From positions 1 through 64,000 of the forward strand of contig WFXD01000020.1 in assembly GCA_015490795.1 (NCBI GenBank): a stretch of DNA of 64,000 nt, given 5' to 3'. Below the pieces are notes generated by a model that saw only the letters and a program-made list of their open reading frames with translations, made no database searches and was not told the origin of the DNA. Below are positions 1-7,677 of the stretch, one piece after another. The stretch is from Gammaproteobacteria bacterium. Lineage in GTDB: Bacteria; Pseudomonadota; Gammaproteobacteria; Chromatiales; Chromatiaceae. Within the stretch, counting starts at the first letter, position 1. Each line of letters starts with the position of its first letter. Position numbers and translations under genes: made by a program.

Positions 1-150
1 TAGGTGGATTGTAGCGAGGGAGTGGGAGAGTGAGCGCAAATATTCCCGGTTTTGAGGCGCATAGTGGGCCTACGCAACGAAAAACCGGGGATATTTGAGC
101 CGCTCTCCCACTTCCGCAGCCAGTTCATCCTAAGTCCGACAGGCTCCTAG
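1..150. repeat. Nested palindromic repeat element, cut by the window edge
   Basis: Bases 21-54 and 79-112 are an imperfect inverted repeat (both start from AGTGGGAGAG read inward on their own strand), and a smaller inverted repeat lies in the loop (about 57-76). Bases 121-150 form an outer arm that recurs at 59762-59791 with 28 of 30 bases matching. The motif GTAGCGAG at 11-18 also occurs at 34309-34316, just inside the outer arm of a similar nested palindrome. The left outer arm seems to be cut by the start of the window. No coding potential is seen. Confidence 0.7.
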
Positions 151-248
151 GCGGCACATTCTACCCTGAACCTCGCTGCTGATATACTTTGTCTCTGCGG
201 CATCTGCGCACCCCGCCAACGACCGCCACAACAATCCAGGATCATCCA

Positions 249-578
249 ATGCAGATCTATCGCGTAGCCTTTATCAATCATGGCAAAATTTACGAGCTTT
301 ATGTCCAGAGCGTACGCCAGGCAGAGCTGTTCGGCTTTATTGAGTTTGAGGATATTATCTTCAATGAGTCCAGCGGCATCGTCATTGACCCGGCAGAAGA
401 GAAGCTGAAGGATGAGTTTGCCGGGGTTAGCCGCACCATGGTGCCAATAAATGCGATCATCCGCATCGACGAGGTGGAGAGGCGGGGCATCAGCAAGATA
501 CTGGATCTGGATAAAAATGCCAATGTGACCCCTTTTCCAACACCCGTCTATCCGCCGGGGCGCAGCAACGATACCTGA
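249..578 (+). CDS. DUF1820 family protein
   Basis: A protein of 109 residues starting MQIYRVAFINHGKIYELYV, which I recognise as the DUF1820 family of small proteobacterial proteins of unknown function. A longer frame opens at 189, but its extra 20 residues are low-complexity and the ATG at 249 has an AGGA ribosome site (238-241) seven bases upstream, so 249 is preferred. The family is soluble and has no known catalytic residues. Its stop at 576-578 directly abuts the stop of phoR on the other strand, so the two genes are convergent with no gap. Function is unknown. Confidence 0.8.
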   Translation: MQIYRVAFINHGKIYELYVQSVRQAELFGFIEFEDIIFNESSGIVIDPAEEKLKDEFAGVSRTMVPINAIIRIDEVERRGISKILDLDKNANVTPFPTPVYPPGRSNDT

Positions 579-1877
579 CTATGGCCCCTGATAGAGAGTG
601 CGTGATTCAGGGAACCGACAGGAGAAACAGCTCCCCCTGCCCTCCTGGCTGTTGATCTCCAGCTTGCTGCCGTGGTGTTGCAGGATATGCTTTACAATCG
701 CCAGTCCAAGCCCGGTGCCGCCCAGATCGCGGGAGCGCGCTGCATCAATGCGGTAAAAACGCTCGGTAAGCCTTGGGATATGCCGCGCCGGAATCCCCTC
801 CCCCGTATCCGCCACAGAGAATTGCGCCTCTTTGCCCTGCATAGCCCAGTCGATCTGAACATGGGCTCTGCCCGGCGTATGGCGCACGGCGTTGAATACA
901 AGGTTGGAGAAGGCGCTCTGCAGCTCTTTTTTATCCCCTCGAAGCAGTAAGGCCGGGTCTGCCGCAAGCGATATCTGATGCCCGGCATCACCACTCAACA
1001 CCACCGCCTCATCTGCAATGCGGGCAAGCAACGCAGCCACATCGACTCTCTCCTGTGCGGGTCTCTTGTCACCCATCTCCAGCCGGGAGAGCACCAGCAG
1101 ATCACTGATGGTCTCATCCATGCGTTTGGCCTGCCGCCGCATCAGGGGTATGAACTCACCCCCTTTTTCAGCGCCGCTATCCTCCATCGTCTCAAGAAAC
1201 CCTGAGATAACGGTCAGTGGTGTGCGCAACTCATGTGAGACATTGGCAATAAAATCACGCCGCGCGTGGTCCAGATGATAGAGCCGGGTAATATCCCGCA
1301 CCATCGCCAGCTGCTGGCTCTCTCTCTTTCCAAAAGGGGTGATAAACAGACTCAACACCTTGGTTTTATCGGCATGTGAAGAGAACTCAAGCGGGCAGCT
1401 GTAATCGCCATGCGCCAGGTAGTCGGACAATACGGGGTGCTGCAGGAGCTGCGCAAAGTTTTTTCCTGCGACCGCAGGCCAATCCAGCCCGAGCAGCATG
1501 CTGCTTGCGGGGTTGCACCATGCAATATTACCCTGCCGTTCAAGGATGATCGTAGCATCCGGCAGTGCCGTAGCCGCTTCACGAAAATGGCTAAAATAAC
1601 GATTTAACCGCCGCTTGCGCTTTTGGCTCTTTATTTGCAGCACCCTGATATGCTCGCCAACATAATCCCAGAGCGTACCGGAGCTGCTGGCTGGAAAAGT
1701 GCGTCCCTCTTTGAGCCGATAGTACAACTTCAACAGCTGAATGAAGTGCCAGCAAAAAAAGCCGCTTATGCCCAACAGCAGCATCAGGAGAAGTTGCTGG
1801 CTCAAGATACCAATTACCACGGCAATCGCAAGAATGGCAACCAGGCGGATCAGCTCTGTTTTGATTGGATTAGGCAA
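579..1877 (-). CDS. phoR: Phosphate regulon sensor histidine kinase PhoR
   Basis: This 432-residue inner-membrane sensor kinase would sense phosphate limitation through the Pst/PhoU system and phosphorylate PhoB. Two hydrophobic segments lie at about residues 10-30 and 32-50. A PAS domain follows (about 95-200), then the HisKA H-box ANVSHELRTP with the phosphoacceptor His215, and a C-terminal HATPase with N-box (NLVFNAVRHT) and GTGLGLAIV glycine motifs. Length and order match E. coli PhoR. In most relatives phoB lies directly upstream in the same operon; here there is no intact phoB upstream, only a fragment on the opposite strand (1995-2126). A Pho-box-like sequence lies about 80 bases upstream of the start. 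The kinase itself looks intact. Confidence 0.9.
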   Translation of the reverse strand: MPNPIKTELIRLVAILAIAVVIGILSQQLLLMLLLGISGFFCWHFIQLLKLYYRLKEGRTFPASSSGTLWDYVGEHIRVLQIKSQKRKRRLNRYFSHFREAATALPDATIILERQGNIAWCNPASSMLLGLDWPAVAGKNFAQLLQHPVLSDYLAHGDYSCPLEFSSHADKTKVLSLFITPFGKRESQQLAMVRDITRLYHLDHARRDFIANVSHELRTPLTVISGFLETMEDSGAEKGGEFIPLMRRQAKRMDETISDLLVLSRLEMGDKRPAQERVDVAALLARIADEAVVLSGDAGHQISLAADPALLLRGDKKELQSAFSNLVFNAVRHTPGRAHVQIDWAMQGKEAQFSVADTGEGIPARHIPRLTERFYRIDAARSRDLGGTGLGLAIVKHILQHHGSKLEINSQEGRGSCFSCRFPESRTLYQGP

Positions 1878-1957
1878 GCAAGTACCTCATTTTTTGAATT
1901 ATATCGGTTGCGCAATGGCAGGCAACCCGCTTCCCCCTAAATACGCAGTTAACACCA

Positions 1958-1976
1958 TTGTCATATATCTGAAATA
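1958..1976 (+). promoter_or_regulatory. Candidate Pho box (PhoB binding site)
   Basis: The sequence TTGTCAT-ATAT-CTGAAAT resembles the Pho box, two CTGTCAT repeats spaced by four bases; it matches 6 of 7 and 5 of 7 positions. An AT-rich -10-like stretch (TTATAT, about 1987-1992) follows at the expected distance in the plus direction, just before the phoB-like fragment. The site also lies in the upstream region of phoR on the minus strand. This is a by-eye match only. Confidence 0.45.
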
Positions 1977-1994
1977 TAACCGGGATTTATATAG

Positions 1995-2126
1995 GTGCGC
2001 TTTGTACTCCAGCAACAGGGTTTGAATGTGCAGGAGGCATCAGAGGCCATCGCCGCCGAGCAGGCAATGCTCAATGTCATCATATTGTCACCAAACCTAA
2101 ACCTGGCGGTCATTTTGCTGGCCTAA
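1995..2126 (+). pseudogene. Probable decayed fragment of a PhoB-type response regulator
   Basis: From GTG at 1995 the frame reads VRFVLQQQGLNVQEASEA and stays open to TAA at 2124-2126. The first part closely resembles residues of the PhoB receiver domain just after its acidic pocket (E. coli PhoB has MVCFVLEQNGFQPVEAED). A TAG stop lies immediately upstream, so the start of the domain with its acidic residues is missing. In another frame from 2078 the peptide HHIVTKPKPGGHFAG loosely resembles the conserved Lys region of a receiver domain (YITKPF), as expected if the gene has suffered an internal deletion and frameshift. The Pho-box-like site just upstream supports this origin. A chance match cannot be excluded for so short a piece. 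Confidence 0.4.
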
Positions 2127-2167
2127 TATTGCGCTTGAACATAATGCAACAAGAGGAGACCATAGCC

Positions 2168-2449
2168 ATGTTCAAGTGCAACAGATTACAACCTCAACCT
2201 GCGATAGATGTGCTTATCCGTTACCGTGGTCGACGCAGCTTTCACGCCACTGCGGAGCAGATAGCCAAAGATGGCATGTTTCTGCGTACACGCCTGTTAA
2301 GCTTCCCACTTAATACAGATATTGAGCTGCAATTTTCCATTGGCCGTGACAGCTACTGCATCCCGGCTGTTGTGATAGATGACTGCTCTCAAGGCATCTA
2401 TGTTGGCTTCTATAAACTACATCAATGGGGTCAGACTCGATTGATTTAG
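2168..2449 (+). CDS. PilZ-domain-like protein with a repeat-derived C-terminus
   Basis: A small protein of 93 residues. Basic residues near RYRGRRSFHA followed by QIAKDGMFLRT resemble the PilZ pattern of an Arg motif and a small-residue turn before the beta barrel, so c-di-GMP binding is possible. The ATG at 2168 is chosen because a GAGGAG ribosome site (2153-2158) stands nine bases upstream; an in-frame upstream start at 2129 lacks one. The last residues (HQWGQTRLI) are encoded by the left arm of the inverted-repeat element at 2421, which means the original C-terminus has probably been replaced by an insertion. The upstream phoB-like fragment and the downstream mobile DNA suggest a degraded neighbourhood. 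Confidence 0.55.
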   Translation: MFKCNRLQPQPAIDVLIRYRGRRSFHATAEQIAKDGMFLRTRLLSFPLNTDIELQFSIGRDSYCIPAVVIDDCSQGIYVGFYKLHQWGQTRLI

Positions 2450-2627
2450 CGATCTTTCCTAAATTCTTCCGACTTTCGATCACCGCCTCGCGCCTTAGGT
2501 GAGCAGTGCCGGTTAAGCTGCGCCTCGGTCTTAGCCTTGAATCGGTCATTCCCCAAAACTCATACTCTATTGATTGGTTCCCGCAATAAATCAATCTTAC
2601 TTTTCAATCGATACTGACCCCATTGAT
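2421..2627. repeat. Element of about 207 bp bounded by 24-bp inverted repeats
   Basis: Bases 2421-2444 and 2604-2627 are inverted repeats matching at 22 of 24 positions; the core is TGGGGTCAG followed two bases later by TCGATTGA. A half-copy of the same motif occurs at 5287-5305. The left arm codes for the end of the PilZ gene and the right arm, read on the other strand, codes for part of the RHS tail (QWGQTRL against QWGQYRL). It has no transposase, so it looks like a non-autonomous palindromic element. Confidence 0.65.
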
Positions 2628-2832
2628 TTTTATTTAATAAGCGCTCAAGTAATTCACGAAGTGTTCTAAGGTCACGCGGCTGCCTGTATCTTTTGCCATC
2701 AGGATCAAAATAACGCATTGGATTCCCTCCCACATAGGCATAGGTATTGATACCTCTATCCAACCCTATAGGATCCCTTGAGATAAACCTTTTTAGCCCC
2801 GGATCGTAGTACCTAGCCCATCTTTCGAGGTG
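2560..2832 (-). pseudogene. Orphan C-terminal fragment of an RHS/YD-repeat protein
   Basis: On the minus strand the frame reads RYYDPGLKRFISRDPIGL and then NTYAYVGGNPMRYFDPDG, which is the hallmark RHS-repeat-associated core that ends the shell of RHS and WapA-type toxin proteins. About 45 variable residues follow, where a toxin tail would sit, but they run into the inverted-repeat element at 2604-2627. No YD repeats and no start lie upstream: an in-frame TGA occurs just above the match. The piece is therefore a remnant of a polymorphic toxin gene of usually more than 1000 residues. Confidence 0.7.
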
Positions 2833-2913
2833 GGCCCTCGTAAGTCATTGATTTTCCGTTAAGGCCGAAAATAATACACAGTAAATACAATGAGTTAACA
2901 TTTTTTTGTAAAA

Positions 2914-4816
2914 TGTAGTGCCATAATAGTCATTACGTCTATTGCATTCCCTGCCAATCTAAGGCAGGCTCTCTACATGTTTATTCGCCGCACCCAAATC
3001 AAGAGCCGTCAGCAAGGAGAGCCATACTATACCTACCGCCTGGTGGAAACAGAGCGGGTCAATGAGCAAGTAAAGCAACACACCCTGTTGAACCTTGGTC
3101 GCCATTTTGACGTGCCCAAGGCACACTGGCGTGATCTGGCATCACGTATTGAGCAACTCCTCAGTGGCCAGGCCTCACTGCTCTCCATTGAGCTGCCCAC
3201 TGAACTGGAAGCACTTGCACAACGCTATCAAGCACTCATTCTAGCCACTCGCTGTGATCATAAAAAAGCCCTGGATAGCGTTCAGTCAGTCGATATTGAT
3301 AGCTTGGAATTAGTGCGCCCCCGCCGCGTTGGCATAGAATGCATGGCACTCCATGCCATAGCGCAAGTCGGCCTGCGTGATAAGCTGATAGCACTTGGTT
3401 TCAACCGCCATCAACTCTCCGCCGCTCTGGGTAATATCATTGCCCGCATGGCTTTTCCTGCGAGTGAGCTGGCGAGTTATGGCTGGCTGCAACAACGTAG
3501 CGGCCTCGGTGAACTGATGGGCTACGATTTTGAATCCATGGGGCTTGACCGGCTCTATCAGGCATCTGACCAACTCTGGAAGCATAAAGAGGCTCTGGAG
3601 CAACATCTGTATGACCAAGAGCAATCACTCTTTAACCTTAAAGAGACCATCACCCTATTCGATCTGACCAACACCTTCTTTGAAGGTGAGGCCAGAGGTG
3701 CAGCCAAAGCACAACGTGGCCGCTCAAAAGAAAAGCGTTCAGATTGTCCACTGATCACCCTGGGGCTGGTGCTGGATGGCAGTGGATTCCCGCGTAGCAG
3801 TAAACTATTCCCCGGCAATGTCAGTGAGCCAGAGAGTCTGGAAGAGATGCTTGGGCATCTACAGTGTAGGAAAGGCAGCATCGTGGTGATGGATGCCGGT
3901 ATTGCCAGTGAATCGAATATCACCTGGCTCAAGGAGCAAGGTTATCGTTATCTGGTCGTAAGCCGCAAACGCAAGCGTGGTTTTGACCCTACACAAGCGT
4001 TCACTGTCAAAGAGACGCCGGGACAAAATATCCGTGTTCAACGAATTGTTACAGAGGAGGGAGAGGTAGAGCTTTATTGTCACTCACAAGCCCGCGAGCA
4101 GAAAGAGCAGGCGATACAAGATCGATTTAGCGAACGCTTTGAAAGCGCCCTGCAAAGCTTGCATGAAGGTCTCGGCAAAAAGGGCGCGACCAAGCGCTAT
4201 GAAAAAGTGCTGGAACGTATCGGGCGGCTGAAAGAGAAGTACAGCCGTGCTGCCCAGCATTACGATATTCAGGTCAAACAGGATGAAGCCAGTGGCAATG
4301 CCTCGGCCATCCAGTGGACACGCAATGAGAAGGCACACAGTCAAGCAACGCATCCTGGTGTCTATTGTTTGCGCACCAACATCAGCGACTGGGATGAAGC
4401 AACCCTGTGGAAGACCTATACCATGCTGACAGAGCTGGAAGCCGTCTTTCGCAGCCTGAAGGCTGAGTTGGGGTTACGCCCTAATTATCATCGCAAGGAA
4501 GAGCGGATAGAGGGACACCTCTTTATCACCTTACTGGCTTACCATCTGGTGCACATCATTCGCGCCCAATTGAAAGCACAAGAGATCCACGACAGTTGGC
4601 AAACAATCCGTCAAAAGATGGAAAACCAACAGCGTGTCACAGTAAGCCTGCAGTGTGAAGATGGCAAGACATTACACCTTCGCAAGGCAACCCGTGCGGA
4701 ACCCCATCAGAAGGAGATTTATGATGCGCTGGGTATTCCTTCACAGCCTGGCTCAGTTCAAAAAACATACGCCTGATCTTGTAATAGTGTAAATAATCAA
4801 ATCTGTAGTGCCATAA
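2914..4816. mobile_element. IS1634-family insertion sequence (ends approximate)
   Basis: A complete IS1634-type transposase gene is flanked by the 13-bp direct repeat TGTAGTGCCATAA at 2914-2926 and 4804-4816. I could not see convincing terminal inverted repeats, so the exact ends are not fixed and the direct repeats may be a target duplication or parts of the termini. The surrounding DNA is AT-rich and contains an RHS fragment and palindromic repeats, consistent with an insertion hot spot. Confidence 0.5.
2977..4776 (+). CDS. IS1634 family transposase (DDE, IS4 superfamily)
   Basis: This 599-residue protein is an intact transposase of the IS1634 type, which moves its own element by DDE chemistry. 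Asp229 (in LFDLTNTFF), Asp306 (in VVMDAGIAS) and Glu488 (in LEAVFRSLKAEL) are the likely catalytic triad; the last lies in the conserved YREK-like C-terminal motif followed by RPNYHRKEERIEGH. The N-terminus (MFIRRTQIKSRQQGEPYYTYRLVE) is typical of the family. Length is usual and no frameshift is visible, so the copy may be active. It stands alone between an RHS remnant and an AT-rich gene-poor stretch upstream of ubiB. Confidence 0.9.
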   Translation: MFIRRTQIKSRQQGEPYYTYRLVETERVNEQVKQHTLLNLGRHFDVPKAHWRDLASRIEQLLSGQASLLSIELPTELEALAQRYQALILATRCDHKKALDSVQSVDIDSLELVRPRRVGIECMALHAIAQVGLRDKLIALGFNRHQLSAALGNIIARMAFPASELASYGWLQQRSGLGELMGYDFESMGLDRLYQASDQLWKHKEALEQHLYDQEQSLFNLKETITLFDLTNTFFEGEARGAAKAQRGRSKEKRSDCPLITLGLVLDGSGFPRSSKLFPGNVSEPESLEEMLGHLQCRKGSIVVMDAGIASESNITWLKEQGYRYLVVSRKRKRGFDPTQAFTVKETPGQNIRVQRIVTEEGEVELYCHSQAREQKEQAIQDRFSERFESALQSLHEGLGKKGATKRYEKVLERIGRLKEKYSRAAQHYDIQVKQDEASGNASAIQWTRNEKAHSQATHPGVYCLRTNISDWDEATLWKTYTMLTELEAVFRSLKAELGLRPNYHRKEERIEGHLFITLLAYHLVHIIRAQLKAQEIHDSWQTIRQKMENQQRVTVSLQCEDGKTLHLRKATRAEPHQKEIYDALGIPSQPGSVQKTYA

Positions 4817-5383
4817 GAAGCACTGCATGCAGGGTAACTATATGTTTTTTATGGTATTCTTATCTGTGAAATCGAAAGATGGGTTAAGTATTTGATATTT
4901 TACGGTGCCATAGCATCTATACATGTCCATAACCATGGTACTCCTTGGTTGCTGTTTTTTTATTACAGGGGTAGATCCTTTTGTATTCTTTTCTCCAATT
5001 ACTGCGTGGACTCACTCATACATAGTGGCACCTCAAGTTGTCAAGCTATGTGAAATTGGGTTTTTTAACGATAAATATCGCTTTTTAAGCGGGTTTGAAT
5101 GGATGCTGTTATGTAGCTTTATCTAGTATTCTTCTTTGAAAACAAATTTATACGGTATTTTCAGGCAGATTTATTAAGCAACTGTTCGAAGCCTACTTCA
5201 TGTCAAGAGAATTTGTTGTTACAGTAATATTTCAGAAAATCCCTACAAAATATCTATTCAACGTAATACACTCGAGAAACGAGGGTCGGGTCAGGCTCGA
5301 TTGATCTTTGAATTTAGTGGCTAACGAATTGGCCAATTAAACCCCAAAAGCCACCATAATATCGTAGTTCTTGGGAAAGAAGA
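4817..5383. other. AT-rich region without a supported gene
   Basis: This stretch downstream of the IS is clearly richer in A and T than its neighbours. The only open frame of note (4923-5126, plus, 67 codons) has no family resemblance and no ribosome site. A sequence GGTGCCATA at 4904-4912 weakly echoes the IS direct repeat. A half-copy of the 24-bp repeat lies at 5287-5305, and a perfect palindrome AATTGGCCAATT at 5327-5338. The 3' end of ubiB begins at 5384. It looks like acquired or decayed DNA. Confidence 0.6.
5287..5305 (+). repeat. Half-copy of the 24-bp inverted-repeat motif
   Basis: The bases CGGGTCAGGCTCGATTGAT match the core of the left arm at 2427-2445 with two differences. No second arm was found next to it. 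It marks the right side of the mobile-element zone that starts at 2421. Confidence 0.6.
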
Positions 5384-7042
5384 TTAACCGCTCTTCAGCC
5401 AGGCACTGACCAGAATCACCCCCCCGCAGACGCCCAGAATGGCGCTGACGGTTGGGATGGATGCCACAGCAATAGCAGCCCCCGGGCCGGCAACCAGCAG
5501 CAGCGCAGCGGTGATGACCATCGAACCACCACAGATTGCCGCAATGGTGCAGCGGCTGGCCTGCTTGGCCTCTTGCCTGAACTTCTCCAGCTCGGCTGAC
5601 TTCCACTTCACCTCCAGGTTGCCCTCTGCGGCATCCTTGATGACGCGATGCGCCAGCAGTGGCAGCTCGGGAAGGTTCTCCGATATCTGTGGCAGCGTCT
5701 CCTGCACCCGGCGGGCGAAGGCCTTGGGGCCGATCTGCTCGCTCAGCCAGCGCTCAAGGAAGGGCTTGGCCGTGGCCCAGAGATCCAGCTCGGGGTAGAG
5801 CTGGCGACCAACACCCTCAACATAGACCAGCGTCTTCTCCAGCAGCACCAGCTGGGGCTGCACTTCCATATCGAAGCGGCGGGCGGTCTGAAACAGGTTG
5901 ACCAGAAAGTGGGCGAAGGAGATCTCACCCAGCGGGCGGTCATAGATGGGCTCGCTGACGGTGCGGATGGCCGCCTCAAACTCATCCACCCGCGTCTGTT
6001 TTGGTACCCAGCCCGAATCGACATGCAGCTGGGCAACCCGGCGGTAGTCACGGTTGAAGAAGGCCAGCAGGTTCTCTGCAATGTAGCGCTGGTCATCGGT
6101 GGTCAGCGTGCCCATGATGCCAAAATCGACCGCAATGTATTGCCCCTCGGGGCTGACAAAGATGTTGCCCGGATGCATATCGGCATGAAAGAAGTTGTCG
6201 CGAAAGACCTGGGTGAAGAAGATCTCCACACCCAGTGCGCCGAGCCGCTCCATGCTGATGCCTTGCGCCTTCAGCTTATCCACCTCACCCACGGAGGTGC
6301 CATAGATGCGCTCCACCACCATGACGTTGGTTTTGGCCAGATCCCAATAGATTCTGGGGACATAGAGGATGGGACTGTCTTCCCAGTTACGCCGCAGCTG
6401 GGAGGCGTTGGCCGCCTCACGGGTCAGATCCAGCTCGTCGGAGATGACGCGGTCGTAGTCTGCAACCACCTCCAGCGGCTTCAGCCGGTGGGCCCCTTTC
6501 CAATAGCGGTTGGCCAGCCCGGCCAGGGTGTAGAGGATTCGGAGATCCCGGCGGATGATCTTCTCAACGCCCGGCCGCAGCACCTTGACCACCACATCAT
6601 CGCCATTTTTAAGCCGGGCGGCATGCACCTGCGCAAGGGAGGCCGATGCCAGTGGGGTCTCGTCAAACGACTCAAAGAGCTCTTCGATCTTTTTGCCATA
6701 GGCCTGCTCGATAATGGTGCGTGCCTGCGGCCCCGGAAAGGGGGGCACGGCATCTTGTAGCCTGGCCAGCTCCTCGGCCAGATCTTCATCCAGCAGGTCG
6801 CGCCGGGTTGAGATAATCTGCCCGAACTTGATGAAGATAGGCCCCAGATCCTCCAGTGTCTGGCGAATGCGCACAGGAAATGGCGGGAGCCTCTTGCGGC
6901 GAAACCAGTAGAAGGGCGAGAGGTAGAGCAAAAAGCGGACCGGGCGGAAGAGGTGCATGGCCAGTATGACCTCATCCAGGCCATGACGGGCCAATACCCG
7001 GTTGATATGGAGCAGGCGTAGCGCCTGGGCAGGGTGGATCAC
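5384..7042 (-). CDS. ubiB: UbiB, ABC1/ADCK-type kinase of ubiquinone biosynthesis
   Basis: UbiB is an atypical protein-kinase-like ATPase needed for ubiquinone synthesis, anchored in the inner membrane. The family signature KxGQ is present as Lys72-Phe-Gly-Gln75, the Ala-rich loop as ASASLAQVH (132-140), a likely nucleotide-binding Lys at 153, and a DFG motif in VDFGIMG. Two hydrophobic helices close the protein (about 497-550). The length of 552 residues matches E. coli UbiB (546). It is the last gene of the ubiE-ubiJ-ubiB run; ubiJ ends two bases before it starts. Its antisense strand carries long spurious open frames. Confidence 0.95.
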   Translation of the reverse strand: MIHPAQALRLLHINRVLARHGLDEVILAMHLFRPVRFLLYLSPFYWFRRKRLPPFPVRIRQTLEDLGPIFIKFGQIISTRRDLLDEDLAEELARLQDAVPPFPGPQARTIIEQAYGKKIEELFESFDETPLASASLAQVHAARLKNGDDVVVKVLRPGVEKIIRRDLRILYTLAGLANRYWKGAHRLKPLEVVADYDRVISDELDLTREAANASQLRRNWEDSPILYVPRIYWDLAKTNVMVVERIYGTSVGEVDKLKAQGISMERLGALGVEIFFTQVFRDNFFHADMHPGNIFVSPEGQYIAVDFGIMGTLTTDDQRYIAENLLAFFNRDYRRVAQLHVDSGWVPKQTRVDEFEAAIRTVSEPIYDRPLGEISFAHFLVNLFQTARRFDMEVQPQLVLLEKTLVYVEGVGRQLYPELDLWATAKPFLERWLSEQIGPKAFARRVQETLPQISENLPELPLLAHRVIKDAAEGNLEVKWKSAELEKFRQEAKQASRCTIAAICGGSMVITAALLLVAGPGAAIAVASIPTVSAILGVCGGVILVSAWLKSG

Positions 7043-7044
7043 GG

Positions 7045-7677
7045 TTACTGCTCGCTGTTGCTGGGTGCTACCGGGTTGCGCAGATGGTCTATTCTGGCCT
7101 GAAGGCGGTCAAAGTCATCGCGCAGGGTATCGATCTTGGCGATAAAGTCCTGGATCTCCTGACGCTCTGGCAGGAGTTTGGCCTCGGCCCGGATATAGTG
7201 TGCCAGGCTTTGGCCTATCGTCCCTGCCGTACGACGCCCCTGGTCGGTAACAAAACGGATGCCGCTAACGATATCATGGGCGACAAAATCGCCCACATGT
7301 GCAGCCAGCTGCTCCTCCCAGTCGATATCCAGCGTCCCCAGTATCTTGCCAAAACGGCGGCCCAGCTCGACATCACCAGTGATCTTGATCTGATCGGAAA
7401 ATAGCTCATCAACGCCCTTTTCCTGTGTCATGCCCAGGCGGGTCAGCGCCAGTGGCGAGCCGCGCAGGGTACACTCCGGCTCGCCTTCATACAGGTGCAG
7501 CACCTGCAGACGCCCCGGCCCAGGGATTAGAAACAGCTGGATCTCAACCCCGGTAATCTCCAGCGCAATGGCGCGGCCATGCAGCCTTGCCAGCTCGGCG
7601 GCCGCCTTTGGGTCCATTGCAATATATTGGTTCAGCGCCTCTTCCAGCCCGGCGCATGCCAGCTCTGAAATGCTCAT
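7045..7677 (-). CDS. ubiJ: UbiJ, SCP2-domain accessory factor of ubiquinone biosynthesis
   Basis: This 210-residue protein carries an N-terminal SCP2 lipid-binding domain (about 10-120, including RLHGRAIALEITGVEIQLFL) and a C-terminal coiled region (about 170-205, KIDTLRDDFDRLQARIDHL). UbiJ works with UbiK in the soluble Ubi complex that handles the hydrophobic ubiquinone precursors. Identity rests on the SCP2 pattern and on its position between ubiE and ubiB, as in E. coli. Its start codon overlaps the ubiE stop by one base (TAATG), which implies translational coupling. Confidence 0.9.
   Translation of the reverse strand: MSISELACAGLEEALNQYIAMDPKAAAELARLHGRAIALEITGVEIQLFLIPGPGRLQVLHLYEGEPECTLRGSPLALTRLGMTQEKGVDELFSDQIKITGDVELGRRFGKILGTLDIDWEEQLAAHVGDFVAHDIVSGIRFVTDQGRRTAGTIGQSLAHYIRAEAKLLPERQEIQDFIAKIDTLRDDFDRLQARIDHLRNPVAPSNSEQ

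Noticed and set aside
2310-2594. Minus-strand frame of 94 codons across the inverted-repeat element
   Set aside because: It runs through the repeat and over the PilZ gene and looks like a by-product of the palindrome.
4923-5126. Small hydrophobic frame of 67 codons in the AT-rich zone
   Set aside because: No ribosome site, no homology recognised, and codon use unlike the neighbours.
5648-6760. Long plus-strand frame of 370 codons opposite ubiB
   Set aside because: It is the antisense shadow of ubiB, whose protein is unmistakable; high GC gives few stops in the complementary frame.
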